A stretch of DNA of 64,000 nucleotides from an uncultured Atopobiaceae bacterium (GTDB taxonomy: Bacteria > Actinomycetota > Coriobacteriia > Coriobacteriales > Atopobiaceae). Made by a program: the position numbers and the translations under genes. Shown here piece after piece: positions 43,521-51,759 of this stretch. Positions within the stretch are counted from its first letter, which is position 1; every line of letters starts with the position of its first letter. The notes under the pieces were generated by a model. The model did not search any database and was not told the DNA's origin. It saw only the letters and a program-made list of their open reading frames with translations. The DNA lies in assembly GCA_944322145.1 (NCBI GenBank), contig CALUNW010000010.1:40615-104614 (forward strand), in the 5' to 3' direction.

Positions 43521-44035
43521 GGACGTCGCTCACCCTGCGCCCCGCCGTGCCCATGGGCTTTGTGACGGGGGTTCCCTACGTGTGCGCCCTCGGCGTCGCG
43601 CGCCAGCTCGGCGCGCGACTCTCCTGGCCGCATGGCGTGGTCTCCGCAGAGGGCGAGCCGCTCGTCTACGTCGATGCGCGCGCGGGCTACGACGACGGGG
43701 GCGTCTTCGTGCGCTGCGACCTCACGTGGGAGGCCGAGAAGGACCTCGATGCCGACTCCCTCGAGCGGGCTGCCCGGGACGCGGCCGATGCGTGGGCGGA
43801 AGAGTGCGCCGCTGGCCGCGGCGTCGCCGGGCCGCTGGCATCCGTCCTCGGGGACTACTTCGACGTTCTTCTCGGCATGGGCGAGAAGGTCGAGGTGCTG
43901 CGGGGAGGGCGCGTCGTTGCGTGCGGGACGCTCGCCGGCGTCGATGTCTGGGGTCGTGCGACGGTCCGGACGGAGGACGGCGGGAGGGAGCTGGAGCTCG
44001 CTCCGGAGCAGGCGACGCTGAGGCTGGCGCGCTAG
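43511..44035 (+). CDS. Truncated biotin-protein-ligase-like protein
   Basis: 174 residues. The C-terminal half (LLGMGEKVEVLRGGRVVACG, then GVDVWGRATVR) resembles the SH3-like end domain of biotin protein ligases. The N-terminal half keeps only a trace of the catalytic core: LSWPHGVV where KWPND is expected, without the biotin-binding GRG loop or the catalytic Lys. It therefore looks like a remnant or a repurposed domain. It is coupled to folP-folK (10-bp overlap). Its stop overlaps the stop of the convergent coaX gene. birA and coaX often adjoin in bacteria, which supports the origin. Confidence 0.55.
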   Translation: MGVGTSLTLRPAVPMGFVTGVPYVCALGVARQLGARLSWPHGVVSAEGEPLVYVDARAGYDDGGVFVRCDLTWEAEKDLDADSLERAARDAADAWAEECAAGRGVAGPLASVLGDYFDVLLGMGEKVEVLRGGRVVACGTLAGVDVWGRATVRTEDGGRELELAPEQATLRLAR

Positions 44036-44814
44036 CCTCTCTTGCCCTGTCCCAGGAGCCAGATCTCGCGGATGCCGCGTAGCGTGAGGTCGGGATCGAT
44101 TGCGTCGAAGAGGTCGGTCGCCTGCGCGACGGTGCGCGCGAGGCCGCCCGTGCCCACGACCGTTGCCCGCGGCTCGCCCAGCTCCGCCTGGATGCGCGCG
44201 ACGAGCCCCTCGGCCTGAGCCGCCGCGCCGATGACCAGTCCCGACTGAAGCGCTGCCTCGGTGCCGTCGCCGAGCGCGTGGACGGGGGCCTCGATTGGTA
44301 TGCTCGCGAGCTTGGCCGCGCGCGAGAAGAGCGCGTTTGCCGAGAGCATGAGCCCCGGCGAGATGGCGCCGCCGCGATAGGCGCCCGTCGCGTCCACGAC
44401 GTCGATGTTGGTCGCCGTGCCGAAGTCCACCACGATGACCGGCGCGCCGTAGGTGCTGCGCGCGGCGATGGCGTTGGCGATGCGGTCGGCGCCCACCTGG
44501 CGCGGATTGGGCATCGCGATGTCCATGCCATTGCTCTCGCCCGCGCTCACGACGATGGGGTCGTGGCCGAGGTGCTCCGTCAGGCAGCGCCTCCAGGCGC
44601 GCTCGAGCGCCGGGACGACGCTCGCCACGCCGGCGTCGGTCACGTCGCCGAGGTCGAGCCCGTCCTTCATGAAGAAGCCCCAGAGCCGGGAGTGGAGCAT
44701 GTCGGAGGTGTCCGCAGCGGTCGTGGACATGCGCCAGCCGTGGGCGAAGCGGCCGTCCTCGTCGAAGAGGCCGAGCGTGGTCTGGGTGTTGCCGACGTCG
44801 ATGGCCAAGAACAT
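44032..44814 (-). CDS. coaX: Type III pantothenate kinase
   Basis: 260 residues with the start at 44814 (GGGAGGTG upstream). CoaX motifs are present: [16 protein letters not shown] (phosphate loop), [23 protein letters not shown] and RGGAISPGL. It phosphorylates pantothenate to start coenzyme A synthesis and, unlike type I enzymes, is not feedback-inhibited by CoA. Its stop overlaps the stop of the convergent upstream gene. The rpmE promoter lies just before its start, on the other strand. Confidence 0.94.
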   Translation of the reverse strand: MFLAIDVGNTQTTLGLFDEDGRFAHGWRMSTTAADTSDMLHSRLWGFFMKDGLDLGDVTDAGVASVVPALERAWRRCLTEHLGHDPIVVSAGESNGMDIAMPNPRQVGADRIANAIAARSTYGAPVIVVDFGTATNIDVVDATGAYRGGAISPGLMLSANALFSRAAKLASIPIEAPVHALGDGTEAALQSGLVIGAAAQAEGLVARIQAELGEPRATVVGTGGLARTVAQATDLFDAIDPDLTLRGIREIWLLGQGKRG

Positions 44815-44884
44815 GGGGCACCTCCCGGGCTTGGTGGACACCTCATCTTACGCGCAAATCTTCACAGACGTGCCACAACCTTTC

Positions 44885-44893
44885 TGATATACT
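44885..44893 (+). promoter_or_regulatory. Extended -10 promoter of rpmE
   Basis: TGATATACT is an extended -10 box (TGN plus TATACT), 84 bp before the rpmE start. No clear -35 box is seen at 17 bp, as expected when an extended -10 is used. Confidence 0.65.
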
Positions 44894-44909
44894 CCAACAG
44901 CTATTGTGT

Positions 44910-44955
44910 CTTGGTCGGAACCAAGACGAACCCCCGCCCTGGTCGGAAACCAGGG
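44910..44955 (+). ncRNA. Candidate L31 leader: two tandem TCGGAA hairpins
   Basis: CTTGG-TCGGAA-CCAAG (44910-44925) and CCCTGG-TCGGAAA-CCAGGG (44937-44955) are adjacent stem-loops sharing the loop sequence but with different stems. They lie between the promoter and the rpmE Shine-Dalgarno. Autoregulatory L31 leaders have been described in Coriobacteria, and this position and twin-hairpin form would fit one; I cannot check the match here. Confidence 0.55.
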
Positions 44956-44976
44956 CCGATGAAGAGGAGTCCTGCC

Positions 44977-45396
44977 ATGAAGCAAGGTATCCACCCCGAC
45001 TACGTGGAGTGCACCGTCCGCTGCACCTGCGGCAACACCTGGAAGACCCGCTCCACCAAGAAGGAGATCGTGGTCGACCTCTGCGACAAGTGCCACCCGT
45101 TCTACACCGGCCAGCAGAAGCTCGTCGACACCGGCGGCCGCGTCCAGCGCTTCGCCGACAAGTTCGGTGGCGCCGCTGCCGCGCAGCTGAAGAAGGCCCA
45201 GGAGGCCAAGGCCGCCAAGGCCGCCAAGGCCGCCGAGGAGGCCGCTGCCAAGAAGGCCGCCAAGGAGGCCAAGGCCGCCGAGAAGGCCAAGCGTGCCGCC
45301 GAGTACGCCAAGAAGGCCGAGGCCGAGGCTGCCAAGGCTCCCGCCGAGGAGGCCCCTGCCGCTGAGGCTGCCGAGACCGTCGAGGCCGCCGAGTAG
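44977..45396 (+). CDS. rpmE: Ribosomal protein bL31 with long Lys/Ala C-terminal tail
   Basis: 139 residues, about twice the usual 65-75. The first 65 are a normal zinc-type bL31: [20 protein letters not shown], then [11 protein letters not shown], giving C-x-C and C-x-x-C ligands. The rest is a low-complexity tail of K, A and E ([18 protein letters not shown], ending [10 protein letters not shown]) that should form a long helix. bL31 bridges the ribosomal subunits. A leader with paired hairpins and a strong terminator frame the gene, so it is a stand-alone transcript. Confidence 0.93.
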   Translation: MKQGIHPDYVECTVRCTCGNTWKTRSTKKEIVVDLCDKCHPFYTGQQKLVDTGGRVQRFADKFGGAAAAQLKKAQEAKAAKAAKAAEEAAAKKAAKEAKAAEKAKRAAEYAKKAEAEAAKAPAEEAPAAEAAETVEAAE

Positions 45397-45417
45397 GTTC
45401 GCTCACAGAGCGCTTTG

Positions 45418-45462
45418 GGGCGCCCCGCAGACACGTCGTCTGCGGGGCGCCCTTCTGTTTTC
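45418..45462 (+). terminator. Rho-independent terminator of rpmE
   Basis: GGGCGCCCCGCAGAC and GTCTGCGGGGCGCCC pair perfectly (15 bp) around ACGTC and are followed by TTCTGTTTT. Confidence 0.92.
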
Positions 45463-45526
45463 CGGGCTGGCTTGAGAAATCAGGTTCGTCCGAGAAACGC
45501 GGCGGCGGCGCGCGGCCCGAGGTTGG

Positions 45527-46912
45527 CTACTCGACGTGCGTCAGGGTGAAGACGTCCACGTACGTGAGCGTCTCCTCGACGGGGAAGAAGAGGAACGACC
45601 CCGTGTGCTGGTAGGAGCTCGTCACCTCGGCCGTGGCGGCCGTGGGGTTGTCCTTCTCGCCCAGCCTCAGCGTAAGCGAGGTCGTGCCGCCCACGTCCTC
45701 CGGCAGCGTCGCCTCGAGGACGAGCGTCCCGTCCGCGTCGTCGACGAGCGTCGCGGTGAAGGGGACGTTGACGAGCTCGAGGTCGCCCGCACACCCCTCG
45801 GTGTCCTGCGCCGGGTGCGCGTGATAGTGGGCCATCCCGGCGATGGTGCCGCTGACCTGCGAGATGCCTCCTTCGGTGACGGCGCTCTCGACGTTCAGCA
45901 CGAGGTCCGAGCCACGTCCGGCCAGGCATTTGGTCCCGTCGGTCTCCTGTCCCACGAACGTGCCCTCCCAGGTTCCAACGAGCGGCTCCAGGCTGCGGGT
46001 CTTTCCGCCGTCCGCCACGGAGAGGCGCTCGACCTCCCACTGGCCGTTCGAAGACCGGAAGGCCAGGCCCGCGCTCAGGCGGCACTCGTATGCCTCGAAG
46101 GAGCCGGTGCGCGTGCAGGTTATCTCGATCGAGCAGCTCTCCTGCTCGAGGTCGGACTCAAAGCGGTCGACGCGCACCTCGGCGTCGGCGTAGAGCTGCT
46201 CGAGCGTGACGCCGCCGTCCTCGCCGCGCTCGGCGAGCTGGCGGTCGGCCTGGGCCAGAAGGGCGCTGGCGTTGGAGACGATCTTGCTGGGGTCGGGGTC
46301 CGCGAGGGCCTGCCAGGAGACGCGCGCGTCAGCGGGGTCCCCGTCTGCCACCCAGCCGCCGCCCTCGCGCGCATAGCCGAGGGTCGCGGAGCGCTGCGCC
46401 TGGACGCAGCTTCCGGAGTAGGTGACGAGCACCTCCGCGCGGGCGTGGTCGCGGTCCTCGCCCGGGGAGATCGCGCGGATCTCGACGTCGCGCGCCACGA
46501 GGACGTCGTCCCGCCCAAAGCTGCCGGGGGAGTAGGCGGGCGTCTGGAGCCGTGAGAGCGCGTCCTGCTCGACGAGCTCGCGCGAGGGGAGCTGGGGGCT
46601 TGCGAGGGCGGCGGCCACGGCAACCGCCGCCGCGACGACCACCAGCGTCGCGACGGCCGAGGCGACGCGATGCCCGCGAACGATGCGTGCGACCGCGGCG
46701 ACGCGCCCGCGCAGGAAGCTGCGCACGGTTCCAGCCACGTCGCGGAGGTCCGCCTCCTCGGGGGAGGGCGTCGTCGCGGGCTCCACGGGAGGCCTGCGCT
46801 CCGTCTCGCTGGGACGAGAGTTGCCGCGGGAGAGGGCCGCGGTCTCGCCCGCGATCGTCTCGTCGGGGGAGGGCGCCGCACCCTCGTTCTTCTCAGCCTG
46901 GTCGTCAGTCAT
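45527..46912 (-). CDS. Membrane-anchored secreted-domain protein of unknown function
   Basis: 461 residues from the start at 46912 (GGGAGGTG upstream). The first 75 residues are acidic and Pro/Ser-rich and cytosolic. One hydrophobic segment lies at about residues 85-105, rich in Ala and Val. The rest is predicted extracellular, with several cysteines (SCVQAQ, ESCSIEITC, TKCLAGRG, EGCAGD) that could form disulfides. It ends in a beta-rich region with lipocalin-like LVGTWEGTFVG. I do not recognise a family. It is divergent from prfA. Confidence 0.6.
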   Translation of the reverse strand: MTDDQAEKNEGAAPSPDETIAGETAALSRGNSRPSETERRPPVEPATTPSPEEADLRDVAGTVRSFLRGRVAAVARIVRGHRVASAVATLVVVAAAVAVAAALASPQLPSRELVEQDALSRLQTPAYSPGSFGRDDVLVARDVEIRAISPGEDRDHARAEVLVTYSGSCVQAQRSATLGYAREGGGWVADGDPADARVSWQALADPDPSKIVSNASALLAQADRQLAERGEDGGVTLEQLYADAEVRVDRFESDLEQESCSIEITCTRTGSFEAYECRLSAGLAFRSSNGQWEVERLSVADGGKTRSLEPLVGTWEGTFVGQETDGTKCLAGRGSDLVLNVESAVTEGGISQVSGTIAGMAHYHAHPAQDTEGCAGDLELVNVPFTATLVDDADGTLVLEATLPEDVGGTTSLTLRLGEKDNPTAATAEVTSSYQHTGSFLFFPVEETLTYVDVFTLTHVE

Positions 46913-47026
46913 CTTCGCACCTCCCGTCGTCACGGCTAGTTTCTCACAAGACGGCCCCCCGCGCGCCGTCTCGCGACGCGCTCGCGTGGAGTTTGCGCAG
47001 ACGTGCCGCTCACAGTGGGTTCGGGG

Positions 47027-47032
47027 TATGAT
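47027..47032 (+). promoter_or_regulatory. Possible -10 box upstream of prfA
   Basis: TATGAT about 120 bp before the prfA start. The -35 region TGCCGC is poor, so this is a weak call. Confidence 0.3.
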
Positions 47033-47153
47033 GTGAGGGCTCAATCGACAAGGCTCCGGGAGGCTCCGTGTATCTGAGATTCGACATGCTCTAGCTGCGC
47101 CAGGGCGGCACTGCCGCAACCGGCCCGTTTCGTCCTATCCCAAAGGAGTCATC

Positions 47154-48218
47154 ATGCGAGACAAGCTCACCAAGATCATCATCGCCTACGAGGAGCTCGA
47201 GAAGAAGCTCATGGACCCCGCCGTGGTCTCCGACCCCAAGGAGTACGCGCGCCTCGCCAAGGAGCACGCCAGCCAGACCGAGCTCGTGACCAAGGCCCGC
47301 GAGTACCTCGGGGCGCTCGACGACATCGACGCCGCCAAGGAGATGCTGCACGAGGCGGACGCCGACGAGAAGGCCATGCTCCAGGAGGACATCGCCGCCA
47401 ACGAGGCCAAGCTCCCCGCCCTCGAGGACGACATCAAGTTCCTGCTCATCCCGGCAGACCCCAACGACGAGAAGGACACCATCGTCGAGATTCGCGCGGG
47501 CGTGGGCGGCGACGAGGCGGCCATCTTCGCCGGCGACCTCTACAAGATGTACCAGCGCTTCTGCGAGGGGCGCGGCTGGAAGATCCAGGTCCTCTCCTCG
47601 AGCCCGTCGGAGGCCGGCGGCTTCAAGACCATCGAGTTCAAGGTCGCGGGCGAGAAGGTCTACTCGGTGATGAAGTACGAGTCCGGCGTGCACCGCGTCC
47701 AGCGCATCCCCAAGACAGAGAGCCAGGGCCGCATCCAGACCTCCACGGCCACCGTGGCGGTACTCCCCGAGGCCGACGAGATCGACATCCAGATCGACCA
47801 GTCCGACCTGCGCATCGACACCTACTGCGCCTCCGGCCCCGGCGGTCAGTGCGTCAACACCACCTACTCCGCCGTGCGCATCACGCACCTGCCCACCAAC
47901 ACGGTGGTGCAGTCGCAGGACCAGCGCTCGCAGATCCAGAACCGCGAGGTCTGCATGCAGATGCTGCGCGCCCGCCTCTACGAGATGGAGCTCGAGAAGC
48001 AGCAGGCCGAGCAGGGCGCCGCGCGCCTCTCGCAGATCGGTCACGGCAACCGCTCCGAGAAGATCCGCACCTACAACCAGCCGCAGGACCGCGTGACCGA
48101 CCACCGCATCGGCTTCAACAGCACCTACAACGGCGTCCTGCTCGGCGACGGGCTCTCGAGCGTCATCGAGGCGCTTGCTGCCGCCGAGCGCGCGGAGAAG
48201 CTCGCCCAGGCGGTGTAG
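47154..48218 (+). CDS. prfA: Peptide chain release factor 1
   Basis: 354 residues, Shine-Dalgarno AAAGGAG. The GGQ loop is at 230-232 (CASGPGGQCVNTT), the N-terminal domain is helical, and the stop-codon-reading PxT motif is RIPKTESQG (PKT at 186-188). RF1 reads UAA and UAG and triggers peptide release. GGQ is followed by Cys where His or Ser is usual, and TTYSAVR replaces TTDSAVR, probably neutral changes. prmC, which methylates the GGQ glutamine, follows 373 bp later, a conserved pairing. Confidence 0.95.
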   Translation: MRDKLTKIIIAYEELEKKLMDPAVVSDPKEYARLAKEHASQTELVTKAREYLGALDDIDAAKEMLHEADADEKAMLQEDIAANEAKLPALEDDIKFLLIPADPNDEKDTIVEIRAGVGGDEAAIFAGDLYKMYQRFCEGRGWKIQVLSSSPSEAGGFKTIEFKVAGEKVYSVMKYESGVHRVQRIPKTESQGRIQTSTATVAVLPEADEIDIQIDQSDLRIDTYCASGPGGQCVNTTYSAVRITHLPTNTVVQSQDQRSQIQNREVCMQMLRARLYEMELEKQQAEQGAARLSQIGHGNRSEKIRTYNQPQDRVTDHRIGFNSTYNGVLLGDGLSSVIEALAAAERAEKLAQAV

Positions 48219-48242
48219 CGCGCGCCGTCAACCGCACGACGC

Positions 48243-48280
48243 AAGGCCGTCCGCGCCCCGAGGCGCGGACGGCCTTCCTG
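48243..48280 (+). terminator. Terminator after prfA
   Basis: AAGGCCGTCCGCGCC and GGCGCGGACGGCCTT pair over 15 bp around CCGA. There is no clean T tract, but the stem is perfect and directly follows the gene. Confidence 0.8.
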
Positions 48281-48287
48281 TAGCGCG

Positions 48288-48517
48288 ATGCAAAATCGAG
48301 CTTCAGTCCATATTCGCAAGGTCCGGAATGCAAAATCGACCTTCAGTCCATAGGATTTCGGGGGATAACGGGGATGTCCGTCGCGGGATAGGAACAAAAC
48401 CGCAGTTAGTGGATTTCGCGGCTGCTTGCGGGGCCACCTGAGCCCCATTTTTTCATGGACTGAAGCTCGATTCTGCTTTTTGCGTCGGCCGAATATGGAC
48501 TGAAGCTTGATTTTGCA
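48288..48517. repeat. Nested inverted-repeat element between prfA and prmC
   Basis: The 23-bp motif CAAAATCGASCTTCAGTCC occurs four times: forward at 48288-48316 and 48328-48352, reverse at 48454-48477 and 48490-48517. The outer pair is complementary over 27 of 28 bases including ATATTCG/CGAATAT, and the inner pair is complementary too. The central loop (about 100 bp) is unremarkable. It holds no open reading frame I trust. Confidence 0.8.
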
Positions 48518-48591
48518 GGGAAGGCGACGCTGGGCCCGCCCCTCCTGGCACGCTATGATGCTGTGACGCATTGCGGCCGAAGGAGGGGACG

Positions 48592-49497
48592 ATGCCACGT
48601 ACCAAGCCATGGACGATCAAGAGGGTGCTCGACTGGACGAGCGGATACCTCGAGCGCAAGGGGGACGAGCACCCTCGCCTCTCCGCCGAGTGGCTGCTCG
48701 CCAACGTCTGCGGGCTCTCGCGCGTGGAGCTCTACGTCAACTTTGACAAGCCGCTCGAGGCGGGCGAGCTCGACGCCATGCACGCGGCCATCGAGCGTCG
48801 CGCCGCGGGCGAGCCGCTGCAGTACGTGACGGGGGAGATGCCGTTCCGCCACATCGTTCTCAAGTGCGAGCGCGGCGTGCTCATCCCGCGTCCCGAGACC
48901 GAGGTCCTGGTGGATGCGGCGCTCGAGGGCGTGGATGCGGCGGCCGAGAAGGGCGACGAGGAGGTGGGTCCCGTCCGCGTGCTCGAAGTGGGCACGGGAA
49001 CGGGCTGCATCGCGCTCTCCATCGCCTCCGAGCGTCCCGGCACGCTCGTTACGGCCACCGACCTCTCGCCGCGCGCGGCCGAGCTCGCTGCGCGCAACCG
49101 CGAGGCCCTGGGCCTCGAGGAGGCGGTGGACATCATCGAGTGCGACCTCGCCTCGGGGGTGGACCCCGACCTCATGGGCTCCTTCTCCGTGCTCGTCTCC
49201 AACCCGCCCTACATCCCCACGCAGGTCCTGCGCGATGAGGTGCCCGCCGAGGTGGCCGACTACGAGCCGGAGCTCGCGCTCGACGGCGGTGACGATGGGC
49301 TCGACGTCTTCCGCCGTCTGCTTGAGCTCGCGCCGGCAGCGCTCGTCCCGGGCGGCATGCTCGCCGTCGAGCTCTTCGAGGGGGCCCTCGACGCTGCCGC
49401 GGATCTCGTCCGCGCGCAGGGCGGGTGGGGCGTTGTCGAGGTGCGCGAGGACCTCACGCGCCGCCCGCGCGTGCTCGTCGCCGTGAGGGAGGGGTAG
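48592..49497 (+). CDS. prmC: Release factor glutamine methyltransferase
   Basis: 301 residues from the ATG at 48592, after AAGGAGGGG. The SAM-binding loop LEVGTGTGCIALSI and the catalytic NPPY in LVSNPPYIPTQV are intact, and the N-terminal helical domain is the usual one (RRAAGEPLQYVTGEMPF). It methylates the Gln of the GGQ motif in RF1 and RF2. It is 2 bp upstream of the sua5 start, so the pair is an operon. Confidence 0.94.
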   Translation: MPRTKPWTIKRVLDWTSGYLERKGDEHPRLSAEWLLANVCGLSRVELYVNFDKPLEAGELDAMHAAIERRAAGEPLQYVTGEMPFRHIVLKCERGVLIPRPETEVLVDAALEGVDAAAEKGDEEVGPVRVLEVGTGTGCIALSIASERPGTLVTATDLSPRAAELAARNREALGLEEAVDIIECDLASGVDPDLMGSFSVLVSNPPYIPTQVLRDEVPAEVADYEPELALDGGDDGLDVFRRLLELAPAALVPGGMLAVELFEGALDAAADLVRAQGGWGVVEVREDLTRRPRVLVAVREG

Positions 49498-49499
49498 TC

Positions 49500-50147
49500 G
49501 TGGAGGTTCTTCTTGCCCAGGACCAGGACCGCCCCGAGCCGTCCCTGGTCGCGCGCGTCGCCGACGTTCTGCGCGCGGGAGGCGTCGTCGTTCTGCCCAC
49601 CGACTCCGTCTATGGCATCTGCTGCGCCGCCGCGCCGGAAAACCCCGCGCACGAGCGCATCTTCGAGGTGAAGCGCCGCGACCGCGCGCAGACGCTCCCG
49701 TGGTTCGTCGCCGACGCCGCCGATCTGGACGTCTACGGGGAGGGCGTGCCCAACTGGGCGCGCCGTCTCGCCGAGCGCTTCTGGCCGGGCGCCCTCACGC
49801 TCGTGGTGCGCGCCTCCTCCGCCGTGCCCGCCGAGTACGCCCAGCCCGGAGCGGACGGTCCCACCATCGCCCTGCGCGTGCCCGGGTCCGAGCTGGACCG
49901 CGCCGTCGTGCGCTCCCTCGGATGCCCCGTCGCCCAGACGAGCGCCAACGTTCACGGCGCCCCGTCCGCGACCTCCGGTGCGGGCCTCGACCCCGCCGTC
50001 GCCGAGGCGGTCGACCTTGTGGTGGACGCCGGGCCCGCGCCCGTCGGCGTGGCATCGACGATCGTGGATGCCGCCGGCGCCGCGCCGCGCGTCCTGCGCG
50101 AGGGCGCGCTCACCGAGGCCGAGGTCCTTCTCGCCGTTGGGCTCTAG
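49500..50147 (+). CDS. L-threonylcarbamoyladenylate synthase (Sua5/YwlC/TsaC)
   Basis: 215 residues from a GTG start 2 bp after prmC, with GAGGGAGGGG upstream. Family residues: [51 protein letters not shown] and the late [10 protein letters not shown]. It uses threonine, bicarbonate and ATP to make the threonylcarbamoyl donor for t6A37 of ANN-decoding tRNAs. It is the short TsaC/YrdC length, without the C-terminal Sua5 domain. Confidence 0.92.
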   Translation: MEVLLAQDQDRPEPSLVARVADVLRAGGVVVLPTDSVYGICCAAAPENPAHERIFEVKRRDRAQTLPWFVADAADLDVYGEGVPNWARRLAERFWPGALTLVVRASSAVPAEYAQPGADGPTIALRVPGSELDRAVVRSLGCPVAQTSANVHGAPSATSGAGLDPAVAEAVDLVVDAGPAPVGVASTIVDAAGAAPRVLREGALTEAEVLLAVGL

Positions 50148-50200
50148 GCCCCGCCCCGGGCCCCGGGGTTCCGGCCGCGGCTCGCGCGGGAGGCCCTTGG

Positions 50201-50310
50201 GAGAAATGTACGACCTTCTGTCTCACCCCCCCCCCTCGCTTGAAAGGCTGACGTTTCCGCAGGCGGCGCGTCTTTTGCGACATCGGCTTGCCCTTCTTGT
50301 TCGTACAAAA
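50201..50310. repeat. 110-bp TTTTGTACGA element, copy 4
   Basis: In reverse it begins TTTTGTACGAACAAG and ends AGAAGGTCGTACATTTCTC. It holds a run of 9 C at 50226-50234 and the block GACGTTTCCGCAGG, whose orientation relative to the ends is opposite to that in copies 1 and 2. Confidence 0.75.
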
Positions 50311-50466
50311 GTGCCCCCTGGGGGAGTGCGAGCGCACCCGGCCGCTACATCTCGCGTCAATCTGCGGATTGGGCGCGCGGGGCCCCTCGCGTGCCGTGCT
50401 ACAGTTGTCCTGCAGCGCCGCGTGCGCCTGCCGCGGCGGGCGCCTTGCGAGGAAGGGGAGAGTCCC
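50311..50466. other. Remainder of the 319-bp sua5-glyA gap
   Basis: After the repeat copy 4, this stretch is GC-rich. It carries a possible -10 box TACAGT at 50401-50406, 61 bp before glyA, and the glyA Shine-Dalgarno GGAAGGGGAG. I see no gene or strong hairpin. Confidence 0.4.
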
Positions 50467-51720
50467 ATGACCTACGAGCACCTGAGCGCGTCCGATCCGG
50501 AGGTCTTCTCGGCCGTGAGCGACGAGCTGCGCCGCCAGCGCTCCTCGATCGAGCTCATCGCGTCTGAGAACTTCGTCTCCCAGGCGGTGATGGAGGCGGT
50601 CGGATCGCCGCTCACCAACAAGTACGCCGAGGGCCTGCCCGGCAAGCGCTACTACGGCGGCTGCTGGGCGGTCGACGAGGTGGAGAACCTCGCTCGCGAG
50701 CGCGCCAAGAAGCTCTTCGGGGCGGGCTTTGCCAACGTGCAGCCGCACTCCGGAGCGCAGGCAAACTACGCCGCGCTGGCCGCGCTCGTGCAGCCGGGCG
50801 ACAAGATCATGGGCATGGCCCTGGACAACGGCGGGCACCTCACGCACGGCTCGCCCGCCAACTTCTCCGGCAAGCTCTATGACGTCGTCTCTTATGGCGT
50901 CGACGAGCAGACCGAGCGCATCGACTACGACGCCGTCGCCGCGCAGGCCGAGGCCGAGAAGCCCAAGGTCATCATCGCAGGCGCCTCCGCCTACCCGCGC
51001 ATCATCGACTTCGGGCGCTTCGCCGAGATCGCCCACTCCGTGGGCGCCTACCTCATGGTCGACATGGCCCATATCGCCGGCCTCGTGGCGACGGGCCGCC
51101 ACCCCTCTCCGGTGCCCTGCGCCGACGTGGTGACCACCACCACACACAAGACGCTGCGCGGCCCGCGCGGCGGCCTCATCCTCTCCAACGATCCCGACCT
51201 TGCCAAGAAGATCGACTCTGCGGTGTTCCCGGGCAGCCAGGGCGGCCCGCTCGAGCACGTCATCGCGGGCAAGGCCGTTGCCTTCGGCGAGGCGCTGGCG
51301 CCCGAGTTCGCCGACTATGCCGACGCCATCCTCGCCAACGCCAAGGCGCTCGGGCGCGGCATGGAGTCCCGTGGTCTGCGCCTCGTCTCCGGCGGCACCG
51401 ACAACCACCTCCTGCTCGTCGACCTCACCCCGGCGGGCGACGTCACGGGCAAGGACGCCGAGCGTGCGCTCGACGAGGTCGGAATCACGGTCAACAAGAA
51501 TACCATCCCCGGCGAGAAGCGCTCTCCGTTCGTCACGAGCGGCATTCGCGTCGGCTCCGCCGCGGCGACCACACGCGGCTTCAACGAGCGCGAGTGCGAG
51601 CGCATCGGCCAGCTCATCGGCGAGGTGGTCGGCGCGCCCGGCAACGCCGACCTGCTCGACCGCGTGAGCATGGAGGTTCGCGAGCTGCTCGCCTGCCACC
51701 CGCTCTATCCCGAGCTGTAA
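50467..51720 (+). CDS. glyA: Serine hydroxymethyltransferase
   Basis: 417 residues, the usual length, from the ATG at 50467; the frame is open far upstream but that part is not conserved. The PLP lysine is in [14 protein letters not shown], and [22 protein letters not shown] and [15 protein letters not shown] are all family signatures. It interconverts serine and glycine while charging tetrahydrofolate with one carbon. Its TAA stop overlaps the first base of a palindromic repeat. Confidence 0.96.
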   Translation: MTYEHLSASDPEVFSAVSDELRRQRSSIELIASENFVSQAVMEAVGSPLTNKYAEGLPGKRYYGGCWAVDEVENLARERAKKLFGAGFANVQPHSGAQANYAALAALVQPGDKIMGMALDNGGHLTHGSPANFSGKLYDVVSYGVDEQTERIDYDAVAAQAEAEKPKVIIAGASAYPRIIDFGRFAEIAHSVGAYLMVDMAHIAGLVATGRHPSPVPCADVVTTTTHKTLRGPRGGLILSNDPDLAKKIDSAVFPGSQGGPLEHVIAGKAVAFGEALAPEFADYADAILANAKALGRGMESRGLRLVSGGTDNHLLLVDLTPAGDVTGKDAERALDEVGITVNKNTIPGEKRSPFVTSGIRVGSAAATTRGFNERECERIGQLIGEVVGAPGNADLLDRVSMEVRELLACHPLYPEL

Positions 51721-51754
51721 TATGTGAATCGGGGACAGTCCCCAATTCACATAT
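51720..51754. repeat. Palindrome with GGGGAC-A-GTCCCC core after glyA
   Basis: ATATGTGAAT-C-GGGGAC-A-GTCCCC-A-ATTCACATAT: outer and core arms pair perfectly with single mismatched bases between them. It starts on the last base of the glyA stop. Confidence 0.9.
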
Positions 51755-51759
51755 GCACG

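Noticed and set aside
47154..48218. Changed residues after the GGQ of RF1 as a sign of altered function
   Set aside because: Cys or Ser in place of His after GGQ and other small changes occur in Gram-positive release factors; GGQ and PxT remain.
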